Shown here: in pieces, positions 50,148-64,000 of the stretch | Layout: every line of letters starts with the position of its first letter | Position numbering within the stretch: the first letter of the stretch is position 1 | From: Scylla paramamosain | Taxonomy: Eukaryota; Arthropoda; Malacostraca; Decapoda; Portunidae | Assembly: GCF_035594125.1 (NCBI RefSeq) | Contig: NC_087152.1 | Coordinates: 10,221,001 to 10,285,000 of the forward strand | Length of the DNA: 64,000 nucleotides | Direction of reading: 5' to 3' | Notes under the pieces: generated by a model | The model's database searches: none | What the model was told of the DNA's origin: nothing | The model's input: only the letters and a program-made list of their open reading frames with translations | Position numbers and translations under genes: made by a program

Positions 50148-50602
50148 CATTCATATTTATGTCAGGTCAGTCGTATAAAAAAGAAAAAAGCCCACGTTAA
50201 TTATCATCTATCTCCTTCCTTCTGCAGGCTAGTATACATGTCTTTTGGTCGTTCCCTTCGTCAGGCAACTCACACCAAAGAAAAGGACGAAGAGGAGGTG
50301 GAGTTTCCCGTCCTTGATCTTCCCCTCCACCCACATGAGTTGACTGCCAAGTGAGTGTTTGCATGATGGTTCTCGATTATTATTATTATTATTGGAAGGA
50401 GAGCGACGTGTTGTCAAGTAGCCTCATTGGAAAGTCACCGTGAAGTACCTATCGTTAAATCTCACTTGCCAGAATCCACAGAATCCAAAACTATGATGAA
50501 GTGCAAGTTACTGATAAAGTGTCCTAGAACTATGAATTATTCGTTCGTTATTGTGGTCATGGTTCCTTTCGTATCGGTATTGCGGTTTATCTTCATTAGC
50601 AC

Positions 50603-50605
<3 letters not shown>

Positions 50606-50680
<75 letters not shown>
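50606..50680. repeat. (CT)n microsatellite
   Basis: About 75 bases of CT. Confidence 0.96.
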
Positions 50681-52696
<2,016 letters not shown>

Positions 52697-53052
52697 ATGA
52701 TGTAAACTGATATTCAGTGAGAGGAGACAAAAGATAAAGAGATCAAATCCTCAACGTGACAAGTCTGGGGTTGGGGGGAGTGTGAACAGAGCTAAATAGA
52801 TGCTCAGATGCAGACTTACTGCGGATGCTTCCTTGCCTGCCTGACTACATACCCGCTTTGCTGCCTGCCTGCCTGTCTGTCTGTCTCTGCGTCCGTCCTT
52901 CCTCCCCTCCCTCCTCGCCCAGTTACTGAGCTATTCTCAGAGCGCCCCTTAGGATTGCTTAGAAAAGGGAACCGCATCTGCCAATGTGGACCTCCTAGCG
53001 GGGCATTGATAGGTAAACATTCGCTGCTGCTATTTATCTTCCTTCTCCCACC

Positions 53053-53060
<8 letters not shown>

Positions 53061-53099
<39 letters not shown>
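53061..53099. repeat. (CA)n microsatellite
   Basis: About 39 bases of CA preceded by CCCA units. Confidence 0.95.
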
Positions 53100-53856
<757 letters not shown>

Positions 53857-54137
53857 AGTAGAGTGATAAAGATGTCGAGTGTTGTGAGGAAGAGGAAATG
53901 AGTAACAGTTCCCCACGTCGCGCGTGTTGCTGGGGCTTTGGCACCGCCAGGGTATGAAAATACATACATACAGACATACGGACGCACTCGGCTGCCAAGG
54001 CTCAAGCACTCCTCTCCACCCGAATCTGGCACGAGTGCACGTTGGGCAGGGAAGAGCTGTTTAATAGCCCGCGTGCACCTGATTGCTCTCTGGGCAGCCT
54101 TCAAGTTCAGACGTGGGTCACCAGGTCCCCCGAGAAC

Positions 54138-54156
54138 GCATGCGCGCGCGCGCGCA

Positions 54157-54214
<58 letters not shown>
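54138..54214. repeat. Compound (GC)n(CA)n array
   Basis: GCATGCGCGCGCGCGCGC then ACGCG and (CA)n to 54214. Alternating purine-pyrimidine, able to form Z-DNA. Confidence 0.95.
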
Positions 54215-54216
<2 letters not shown>

Positions 54217-54862
54217 GGTGCCAAGTACACACGTGCAGTAACACCCAAGCCTGATTATGATTGGCAGCATCCTGACAATCTGGTGTGGATGACAGCATGG
54301 TGATAAAGAACAGTTAATACACCGACTAGAGGTCTGCCATCTCACAACGGCGTCCTCGCATCAAGAAAACGTGATAATGTATGACGAAGCGGAGTGAAGT
54401 GCAAAGGTGACGTGGGCTGCTGTACGAGGTCGCGACGGAGTTTCTAACGTGGGGATTGTTTATGGGAGAGGCAAGGATGGAGCATGACGCGCTGTCTGGT
54501 CTTGTTGCTACGGTGGCGGTGAACACAGAGCGGGGAAGCCAAGCGCCGGAAGGGGACGCGTTAGATAAAAATACGAGCAGGTGAGGGGCAATGAGTGTCT
54601 CCCGTAGATATTTATGGAAAGCGCATAGGTTTTCATTATCATTGTCTGCAGTGGAGGTGCAAGGGTCACAAAGGCGAACTGTCTGTCTTATGTAACGGTG
54701 CTCATTGGCCACAGGGGGGACGAGACCCAGGCTTGTCTCTCGCAGGTTCAGATTGAAACCCGGGTTCCTTCCCTAGCCGTGAGGTGCCAAAACTGCATGA
54801 CTCCTTTTTCTTTTTCCCTTTTTTTCACAACATGACTAATGACAACCCAGCAGGTGGGATGC

Positions 54863-54863
<1 letters not shown>
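54215..54863. other. No gene recognised
   Basis: CpG-containing sequence between two compound arrays. No frame with recognisable motifs. Confidence 0.4.
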
Positions 54864-54951
<88 letters not shown>

Positions 54952-54956
54952 CGCGC
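54864..54956. repeat. Compound (GT)n(GC)n array
   Basis: GT from 54864 to about 54943, then GCGCGCGCGCGC to 54956. It is the reverse-complement layout of the array at 54138-54214. Confidence 0.95.
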
Positions 54957-55157
54957 CTGCATAGGTGTATACTTGCCCTTTAATAAATGTTGCCTGAATC
55001 TTGCAGCTGTGTACAAACTTTATTTTATATTTTCCCACTAAAAATGAATGCGATTATAACTGGGTGTGGTATGCATTCATGCATTTCTATTTAAAAACAA
55101 AAAAACGCTATTAGTTGCCAGTTGTCGCCATGTCGACTGCCCATGCGCGAACTGTCG

Positions 55158-55198
55158 TGACGTCACACTGTAGGCGGAGTCTTAGCGATCTATAAAAG
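55158..55198 (+). promoter_or_regulatory. Candidate core promoter: CRE plus TATA box
   Basis: A perfect palindromic CRE, TGACGTCA, at 55158-55165 lies 25 bases before TATAAAAG at 55191-55198. Downstream sequence remains non-repetitive for about 350 bases. A start at about 55220-55228 would be expected. It then contains ATG ATG GCT ATC TTT TCC A followed by the donor GTAAGA at 55573. No protein family can be named. Confidence 0.4.
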
Positions 55199-55599
55199 TG
55201 TGCATGGAGGGAAGCAAAAGCGGAAAAGAAGGCAAGGGACGTACCAGACACTGCGAGGACGTGACGATCATGACATCTTCTCTCACGAGGGTATCGGGGG
55301 AATCGGAAGTAAAGGAAAGAAAGTCATCCAGTTCTTGCTTCATCCTGTTGTGCTTCATTGACTTGGTCGCATCAAGCGCTCCTCCAACCCTTTTTGCCCC
55401 TGCTTGACCCCGGTGCTGCCGGTACCTGCCTGCTCTCTCTGTCTCTTCCTCTCTCACTCTCTTTCTTGTCAACAGACTTTATACATCTGGACTAAGTGTT
55501 TCCTGCACTTTTAACATTCCTCGGTATTAAAGCAGTTGAAAGGTTCGGTAGAGATGATGGCTATCTTTTCCAGTAAGAAATTGATAAATTTGTCTTTGG

Positions 55600-56865
55600 C
55601 TTTTGGTGATCGGCGGTGGGAGTCCACAGAGTTCTGGTGTTAGAGGCTTAGGAGGGCACGGTGCATCCTTGTCTTACCGTGTTCTTGCCTCGCCGCGCCC
55701 GTAGCTCACCATGCCCTCTCTTCGTAGTGTCCTCAGCTCATCACACACTCACTCACCCCAAAGACCTCTCGGATGGACGGACCACTTGTTGCGTTCTGTA
55801 GAAAAACCTGGTGCAAGTTGTTCCTGACTGGACAGAGGTCTCAGTACTAATTTCCAAGAGGCTTTCCTGACTGTTGATGTTTGTTAAGTTAGGGAGTGTT
55901 GGAGCAGAGAGGTGAGAGAGCGGTGGCCAGGTGAGTGGAGCGGGACGTGGTGGTGCGAGGAGAGGTTCGGCCGACGTCTGGCACTGAGGAGGAAGCGGGC
56001 ACGACTGAAGATGTTGGCACCGCCCAGCGCCAAATAGTGGGAGGCGGTCCAGCCACGCTGTCGACACGCCCATCAACACATCGCATCGCTCGCCCGGTAG
56101 CTCACGTCCGGTACGCGAGGCGGGACTTACCGAGCGGGTGGTGTCATGCGATGCGTGCTTGGTAGCGAAGCAGCTCCTGATCACATGACCAGGTCTTCAC
56201 CTTGCGACATTCAGCTTATCAGTAATCCAGTCTCACTCTTGTTCACCGCCGTAACCCGGCGCTGTTTTTAGACAGTAGAGTTGGCATCCCCGCCTCCGTT
56301 GCTCTCTTAATACCTTCTAACGGAAATGTACGAATATGTATCTAACATCTAAGGTTTCGACAGAAATCTGTATGCTATATGTCACATGCAAGTAACGAAT
56401 GATTGACCTTCACGTCTGCCTGCACGCAGTATTCACGTGCATGAAAGGGTAGAACACTACTGCTTATGGAAGGGAAGGGGGGGAGGAGGGATTTAGTTAA
56501 GACCTTCAAGACATGGGGGTATAGGGGCAGAGGGGTGAGGGTGGTGGCAAAGACCTCGTGAGTGCTCCGAGCAGAAGAGGGGTGGTTATGGTGGTAGTGG
56601 TTATTTGGAGGCGGTGTCGTCCTGAGCGTGGCCAGAGGGGAGGTACGGTGGTGGCGGCTGGCGGCGGCTGGTTTTGAATGGACGAAGCACGAGCTGGTGA
56701 CTCAGGGAGGGCGGCGATCACGTCCCGGGCTCGTGCAGCGGCGGGGCAGGAGGCGCGTGTGGTGCTGCCAGGTGGTGGGAGGAAGGCAGGGGAGGGAACC
56801 AGGTAGTGTGTTCACCCTCACATGACTCGAGGCCGGATGCTGGGAAACTTGTCCAGAAAATGTTT

Positions 56866-56868
<3 letters not shown>
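55600..56868. other. GC- and CpG-rich segment, no gene recognised
   Basis: A 143-codon minus frame at 56184-55753 exists in CpG-rich DNA but lacks family features. 56480-56800 is purine-rich GGT/GGA-repetitive sequence. Confidence 0.45.

Positions 56869-56958
<90 letters not shown>
56869..56958. repeat. (GT)n microsatellite
   Basis: About 90 bases of GT. Confidence 0.96.
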
Positions 56959-56960
<2 letters not shown>

Positions 56961-58927
56961 TTGTAACACCTAGTATATTTATATCTACAACCACTTCCCA
57001 CCCACTCCTAAGGTAGCTAGCAAACTCTCTCTCTCCCTTCTACTGTCTGTACACTCCTTCCCTTCTCTCCATTCTTAGTGGTTGCCAACTCACTTCCTCA
57101 CCGCCACTTCCATCCCCACCACCACCTGCCCTTGGGCCTCTCGCTGCCTCTCTTTTACGAGTACTCTCCCACTCAGCGCCCCTTTCCTTCCCCCTCCCCA
57201 GCCTTCACTTCCTCATTAAACATTCAGTCAGTACGAGGGATTTTCTGTTTTCCACGCACGAAGAGGCTTCTTGTTATTATTATTCTGATTCCTGTTCTTC
57301 TGAGGTCCGGTTCGGCTTCAGACGGACACCTGCTACTTCTCGGTCATTATTGCTGTGGGAATATCGAATGTTGTCTTTTATTCTTCCTTCCCTTTCTGTC
57401 ACCATACTCTAGTCCTACCAATACTCAGGCAGACAAATCAACAGGGCAGTCATTTTCTCATTTTCATTTTTTTTAAGAACAATAAGGAACGCTGCAAGAA
57501 GTTAGTACACCTACAGGTGGCAGTCCTTTTGTCACACATACCTGCCTGTATCCATCTATCATTCCGGTCCATAAATATATATTATTTTAAAAACTTCGTA
57601 ATGAAGTCGGCACAACGCTGATTACAGAGTCTATTTCTGCACCGCTCTGTTTGAGAAGCAACATCTTCTGATCTCTTTTTCACATCTATTTATGGTTCTG
57701 TTGGTGACACATGTCAGGCTGGTGAGGCGAGATGGCGAGGCCTTTGGGTGGGATGAGTTAACGGTGCGTACATATGCAGTCCGGTCTGGTTGAGGTGGTG
57801 CTATTCTAGACGCCTCTCGCCGCCCAGGATGTATTTACTTGTCGTTGATAAGTGAGGGGTTGGTGGTCGGGTGAGGGACGTTCATGGACACCCGTGTCTA
57901 CAGGTTGAAAAATTACTGGTGTTGCTTAATATTTATTTTTGCTGCCATGAAGAGTTTTGCTTGTCCTGCGCCCCATTTGTTTGTTGTTCCGCCTCATCTA
58001 CGGTGGTGTTGTTGGTTATACTATGATGTTAAGCTTCACAATACGCAGGTTTTACATTTCACATTACTCAGTGTTACTTTGTTCATCCTTGAATTACTTT
58101 GACTTTATATGTTCAAATGATGCTAAGTTTTCACAATGCCCCGGTTCCACATTATCAAGTCTTACTTTGTTGATCCAGCCTCATTCCCTCTGACTGTTAC
58201 TCATATAGTGTTCAGTTTCACAATATACGGTTTCCACATTCCTCAGTCTTACTTTGTAATGTTCACTGTTTTGCTTCTCTGTCTTCTCATTTGTTAATCG
58301 TTACGTCTAATTTACCTTTGCCTTGTTCTTATATAGCTTAGGTTTCAAATATTTGTCTTAAGGGGAACGCAATAACAGGACCAGGATGAGGAGCGTATCT
58401 TGCCTTCTTTATATACTCTTTTCTGGCGTAACCTTTCCTCTGTTTCCTTGCCCTTCACGGCGTCTTCCCGTCTTCCTCCTTCATTTCCACAACCTCTTTC
58501 TTCGCCTTAACCTTTTTTGTCACCTCACGCAAACTTCACACGTGGCTGTACAACCTCCTGCCCTTGTTTTTTGATGTATCTTTATCATCTTCCCCTGCCT
58601 TTCCCCATTCTTCATCACTCCTCTCTAGCATTACACCGCTAACGTTGGCGACTCTCTTTTCATCTCTTTACTTTATCTCTCTCCATCGCATCGTCTTGGT
58701 GATCCTATCGTTCGGCACACGCATCGCCACTATCCTCTGCATCTCCATAGCTCCTCATCTCCACTCACCCCTGTCCCGGTTCCTCTTCCTTGTGCAACCT
58801 CGTGCCATCATCCCTCCATGAACGTGAAATTTGCGAGGGTATTATCTTGTCTGCGCCCAGAGATATGTACTTTCATGCAGGTGAGAGAAAATGTCAGAGG
58901 TGCATCAACTGCCGCCGGTTTCTTTTT

Positions 58928-58930
<3 letters not shown>
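56959..58930. other. Pyrimidine-rich sequence, no gene recognised
   Basis: Plus strand is C/T-rich. Three related phrases of the type TTCACAAT-(A/G)C-CGGTTCCACATT-TCA-TCTTACTTTGTT recur at about 58034-58090, 58129-58180 and 58212-58262, i.e. a degenerate repeat of roughly 90 bases. Open frames are Ser/Leu/Pro-rich low complexity. Confidence 0.5.

Positions 58931-58993
<63 letters not shown>
58931..58993. repeat. (CT)n microsatellite
   Basis: About 63 bases of CT. Confidence 0.96.
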
Positions 58994-58995
<2 letters not shown>

Positions 58996-60177
58996 GCAAC
59001 GAATTTCAAGGCAGTGTTAAAGAAATAATCACACGTGTCTAAGAGTGGACAATTTTTCATGGCGTTTTGGCTCCAGGTTGCGTGTGCTCTGGTATGTACA
59101 TAGCACTGATTTACTGCACCAAGATTTTTCGTGAGGCTTTGCTGAGGTATTATTAAAAAAAAGAAAATGAAGCTCAAACAACATCAAGGTGTGCACGCAA
59201 GACTTGCAAGAAATGAAGCTAAACGGCGAGTGGATTTGTCAAGATGGAAAAGATGCAGCAATCTGAGTCCTCGCGGGGTGGCGCGAGACGGATAGACAAG
59301 CAAGAAAAAGGCACCCATCTGTCTCCGTGGCTGGCAGGACGAGGTGATGAGGAAAGGGTAAAGTTTCTCCCGAGTCTTATTTAGCCAATCTCAACCAAAT
59401 TCGGAGGGGCGATACCTCACACCAGGCAGGCGGGGCGGCTGATGGATTGCCTCCTCAGCTTTCTCAAACAAGAATGTGTCGTCTTCGATCATTCCCGCGT
59501 CGTGGTACTTGGAGGAAAGGCAGCCCCGACCCGTGTGTCTTTTGCCGTGGTTGACTTTCCCTCCCTGTGACGAGGGGAATTCTAGGTCCTGTCATTATGC
59601 CCTCTTTTGAAGTTGCGTAGTTCTTTTACTTCAACTTATTCTTAGTCCACAGTAGTGACAGAAAGACCCGTATTCAGAAACACTTTGCTCTCTCACCACG
59701 ACTATTTCCAGTCACAGAGATGATTAGCCTGGTTTTCAAGAATGTTTCTCCTGTTAACAATGTAGAAAACTTGGTAATCTGTCATTGAACCATAAATGCA
59801 CCCTTAAAAACCCATGTCACTCGAAATAGAGCCTAATGAAGGTAGAGGAGGTGCGGGCAGAATGATTTCAGAATATGGTCCAAAGACGCGTCATGTTTTG
59901 TGAGAGGAGGCGTCTACTCTTCTGAGGCGTGGGAAGTGTGCCGGGGACAGGATCCTCCCTCTCTTACCACCACCCCAACCACCACCACCACCACAAAGTT
60001 AGTTCATGTGCCTGTAACTGCAAGCCATTTTCGCCGTCACCTCAGCACGCCGCCCGAGTACCATCAAGCACCCTGGCTTTTAGGGGAACGCACCGAAAGC
60101 AGTGTACTAGGCTGTGCTAGTGACGGTAGGAAACTGAAGCTGTGTTTCCTATTCCCAGAAGGTACAGCCACCTAAGG

Positions 60178-60180
<3 letters not shown>
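58994..60180. other. No gene recognised; one dispersed-repeat-like segment
   Basis: 59668-59880 resembles part of 48840-49030 (GTATTC-AAAC-CTTTGC, GATGATTAG). The rest is CpG-containing unique sequence without coding features. Confidence 0.4.

Positions 60181-60261
<81 letters not shown>
60181..60261. repeat. (CA)n microsatellite
   Basis: About 81 bases of CA. Confidence 0.96.
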
Positions 60262-60264
<3 letters not shown>

Positions 60265-60945
60265 ACCATCAGAGTTCACAATCATTTTGCCAGGAACAGC
60301 TCACGAGTTGAAACACATATACCGATAATAATAATAATTATTATTATTTTTTTTTTCAGTGAATGGAAATTAAACACTAAATACTCATTACAGTCGGATG
60401 GTTTGATGTCCAAGTAGTGGAGGAAAGGACAAGAAGGAGCACCCTATGTAAGGCCGTGACCTCTTCACGCCCATCTTGCAGTTATGACTGATATGATGAT
60501 GCTACTCGCTATAATACCTTGGAGTGGCGTGTCTAAGGTGAAGAACTTTGAGGGGGTAATTACAGCTTTGAACTGTTTCCGCCACCAGCACGGTCCGCTT
60601 CCCGGTAACCCTCCTACTGCACGGTGGCCCTCTGCCAGGCACGGCCACCTTCCCTGGGGTGCGCGAAGCCGCCTGAAGGTCCATACCAGCAGTCTTTTTG
60701 TCGTACTCTGGTGTGCAAATAACATAGCTGACAGTTGTTTGCTTGTGTCGTCTAGATCGCTTCGACAAGCTCTGGCAAGCAGATTATTTGGACAAGTTTG
60801 ATTCTTTAGCATCTAGACGAGGTGTCTCTCCCCCGAGTTCCTGCACCCTCACTCCTCGTCCTCCTTCTCCCCACCTCTCATTTTCTCCGTGCATTCTGCT
60901 TATTATCCTCCCCTCACATGCAAAACGTACACGCAAAGCAGTCAG
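60262..60945. other. No gene recognised
   Basis: Open frames on both strands at 60465-60812 in CpG-rich sequence mirror each other and carry no family motifs. Confidence 0.4.
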
Positions 60946-61061
60946 GATTTTCCTCCTCCTCCTCCTCCTCCTGCTCCTCCTCCTCCTACTACTACTACTA
61001 TTATCACCCACCACTACCGACCACTACCACCACCGCCACCACCACCACCACCACCACCACT
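60946..61061. repeat. Degenerate trinucleotide array (TCC)n(TAC)n(CAC)n
   Basis: Successive blocks of TCC, TAC and CAC units with single interruptions, pyrimidine-rich on the plus strand. Confidence 0.9.
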
Positions 61062-61241
61062 AAAATACCAACAGCAACACTTGTGGTGGTGCAGGGAAGG
61101 TGTCAGGTACGGTGATGTGCTTCTGGGAACAAGGATCCAAAGATAACACATGAAAAAATAATGACAAGAGCCACATTCAGTGTCAAGTCCCGAGCCACAC
61201 GCGCCTTCCGTCCTTCCACCTTCCTCTCGTCCTGTCTGTGC

Positions 61242-61377
<136 letters not shown>

Positions 61378-61495
61378 TTAGGTTGCCAAACTTGTGCTTT
61401 ATTCAGATGAGCCAGGTGGAGGTGGTGGTAGCGGTGGCCAGCTGTAGCGGCTCCTCACAAAATAGATCAATGAGACCAGCAGGTGTGGGTGGGTG

Positions 61496-61499
<4 letters not shown>

Positions 61500-61579
<80 letters not shown>
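61500..61579. repeat. (CT)n microsatellite
   Basis: About 80 bases of CT, complementary to the GA array 125 bases to the left. Confidence 0.97.
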
Positions 61580-61581
<2 letters not shown>

Positions 61582-61612
61582 CCAAGAACGTTTACAGCTG
61601 AATAAAAAAAGG

Positions 61613-61615
<3 letters not shown>

Positions 61616-61697
<82 letters not shown>
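61616..61697. repeat. (TA)n microsatellite
   Basis: About 82 bases of TA, the only long TA array right of 47 kb. Confidence 0.97.
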
Positions 61698-61701
<4 letters not shown>

Positions 61702-61904
61702 TAACACGGTCGTTGATAAGGATTTACTTTGCGAACTAATGATGAGAAGGTCGCTATAAATTCCTTACCGGATCGAGTGCAGCTGCTATTCTATATTATA
61801 TATATATATAAAGCTAACACGGTCGTTGATAAGGATTTACTTTGCGAACTAATGATGAGAAGGTCGCTATAAATTCCTTACCGGATCGAGTGCAGCTGCT
61901 ATTA
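61697..61904. repeat. 113-bp tandem duplication
   Basis: AAAGCTAACACGGTCGTTGA at 61697 recurs at 61810. About 95 bases to GTGCAGCTGCTATT appear identical in both copies, and the copies are separated by a short TATATATA stretch. Confidence 0.93.
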
Positions 61905-62328
<424 letters not shown>

Positions 62329-62767
62329 CTCCAACGACAATTTGATTTTCCTTTTAATCTCTGTTTAATTTATCTTCCTCTTCCACCTGTTTTTATTTAG
62401 TTTTTTGTCGACCTCCATTTTTTCCCTTTTTTTTTTTCACGGCTACATACACCCACACATACCAGCATCCTTCTTCCTGAACAAATAAAACACGTGTGTC
62501 CTTTCTCAATTCCTGATTCAATTTTATTCATTCGCTTCGCTTTTTATACTTTTCTTCAACAACTTCTATCAATCGGTGAGAAATGAAGACGGTATCTCAC
62601 TCTTCTCCCACGGCCGTCCGGGTTCAGAGGGTGCAGGGGGATGCCAGGCATGTCTGTCCGCTGGGTACTACGGCGCCAAATGGTTCTGAGAATAAAGGGA
62701 GTGACGACGAGCTGAAGGCTGCCGGACGAAATGTGTTACTTTGCCTTCTTCATGTGACGAAATGTGT

Positions 62768-62769
<2 letters not shown>

Positions 62770-62843
<74 letters not shown>
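62770..62843. repeat. (CT)n microsatellite
   Basis: About 74 bases of CT. Confidence 0.96.
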
Positions 62844-62847
<4 letters not shown>

Positions 62848-64000
62848 ACCACCCACTAGGCAGGCTTCACACATTAGCCAACTTTCATACATAAATTTGG
62901 CGTGAAATGAAGTTATGGTAGATATAATATGTAAAGTACTTTCATCGCCTTGATAGTTAAACAACCTATCCTATCTCAGCCTAACAACATGGAGCTTTAG
63001 TTCCACACTGTCCTATTATCGATTTCAAGAACAATGCATGACTGGTGTTATTCCCCTTCGGTTGTTGCTCCAATGTTGATCACCTTTCTGGCAACTGCCG
63101 TGCTTGTGTTCGCCCATTTCTAGTCCGAGGTCTGTCATGGGGGACGCGTGTGTTGGGATGTGAATGTGAGACCCACGTGTTCGTTTTTAATGTTTATTGG
63201 CGACAACCATCACACGTGGACATTAAATAGGTTGACTGTGTGTACACGAGCCTACACTCTTTACGTATAACCTCACCCTAATGATACAGATTTCGATATC
63301 AATATTCCCTGACGTCAAAAGCTTATTCTTCGATGGGAAAGCTTTGTGTTAAATCAGTCATTAGCCGGGCACTTAATTAAGACGTGTTTTCAGCGGCTAC
63401 TTATTGAAGGAGGATGGAGTGCGTCTAACAAGTCTATTTCTGACGTTCCATAGCTTAAGACTGAGCTCGAGCCGCTGAACCATCAAGCTTGAGCCGCAGC
63501 AAGATTGGGTTGGTTCATGCTTGCTTCTCCGTGCTTGATGATGTCACGATAAACACTCGCATCTGGCTGTTCTAAAATTAGTGGTACTGATTTATCTGCC
63601 GCCATGTGAGTGCTTATAAACGTATGTTGGTAGCCATGCTGAAAAATTTCTCATTCACTGTTGATTCTCCTTGGTGTTTTTGTTTTCCTCTGTTTTGTTT
63701 ACTAGAGTCAGCTGTTCAGGTCTGTACACCGGGGCTAGGCCGTGTTTTTGGCACACCCCCACATCCACTGAGCACTCGAACCTATCTTGAGCAGATGGCG
63801 GCGAGAACACACCTTTGTTTTGTGAGTTGCGTGCTTTCCCTTTTTAATGATTCCTGATTCTTTTCGGAAACACACTTTTGGAAAATTGGCTTGAGTTGAA
63901 CAGTGCCCACATTGCTTCTTCTTGTCCTAACTGCCTATCAATATATTTCTTATACTGCCATAACGTTCACTTGCAGTTGTGTTTCTTTTATAGTTCACCG
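62844..64000. other. No gene recognised
   Basis: Unique-looking sequence. GCCGCCATGTGAGTGC at 63599 combines a Kozak-like ATG with a donor-like GTGAGT, but nothing else supports an exon. Confidence 0.4.

Noticed and set aside
54107..54303. Open frames made of Thr-His or Val-Cys repeats
   Set aside because: They are translations of (CA)n/(GT)n arrays; the same applies to poly-Ile-Tyr, Ser-Leu and Arg-Glu frames over other arrays.
55753..56184. 143-codon minus-strand frame in CpG-rich DNA
   Set aside because: High GC lengthens chance frames; residues are Pro/Ser/Arg-rich without motifs.
60465..60812. Overlapping frames on both strands, 88-115 codons
   Set aside because: Mutual shadows in GC-rich sequence, no recognisable domain.

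Overview
This is a eukaryotic nuclear window. It has intron-split genes, several non-LTR retrotransposon families, a long-terminal-repeat (LTR) retrotransposon and very many long dinucleotide arrays. The two host genes look arthropod. The repeat landscape (long (TA)n, (GA)n and (CA)n arrays, and LINE 3' ends carrying ATTTACCTAGTTGT) resembles decapod crustaceans, possibly a crab. That placement is inference; no species is named in the sequence.

Host genes. (1) The 5' part of the mitochondrial prolyl-tRNA synthetase gene (PARS2-type) lies on the minus strand at 330-6236. Five coding exons are visible, covering the leader, motif 1 and motif 2; the rest runs off the left edge. (2) A complete coding sequence for an estrogen-related receptor (ERR, NR3B-type nuclear receptor) lies on the minus strand at 41503-47644. 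I assign nine coding exons. The first holds only two codons; all joins keep frame and give 392 residues.

Repeat layout. 1-120, 887-1673, 4603-6058 and 7530-8171 hold LINE fragments of two families. 3676-4459 and 9451-10271 are two copies of a MITE-like element with short terminal inverted repeats, on either side of PARS2 exon 1. 15805-28057 is one Ty3/gypsy-type LTR element on the minus strand. It has two LTRs, a tRNA-Leu-type primer site, protease, reverse transcriptase, RNase H, a split integrase and an env-like remnant. A CR1-like LINE (18484-24314) sits inside its integrase with a 5-bp target duplication, and a jockey-like LINE (about 18748-21242) sits inside the CR1-like element, so three insertion layers are readable. 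28265 to about 29770 is another LINE fragment. From 30 to 41 kb the DNA is AT-rich with (TA)n arrays and no recognisable gene.

Right part (48-64 kb). This is richer in GC and packed with (GT)n/(CA)n, (GA)n/(CT)n and trinucleotide arrays. I recognise no protein-coding gene there. A CRE plus TATA pair at 55158-55198, followed by a possible first exon ending in a GTAAGA donor, may be the promoter of a plus-strand gene. The switch from (TA)n to (GT)n, (GA)n and (CT)n arrays coincides roughly with the 5' end of ERR.

No wholly new molecular system is evident. The most informative observations are the dated nest of mobile elements, the env-like third frame in the LTR element, the two-codon ERR start exon with upstream ORFs, the retrotransposon abutting the PARS2 exon 1 splice donor, and the MITE pair.
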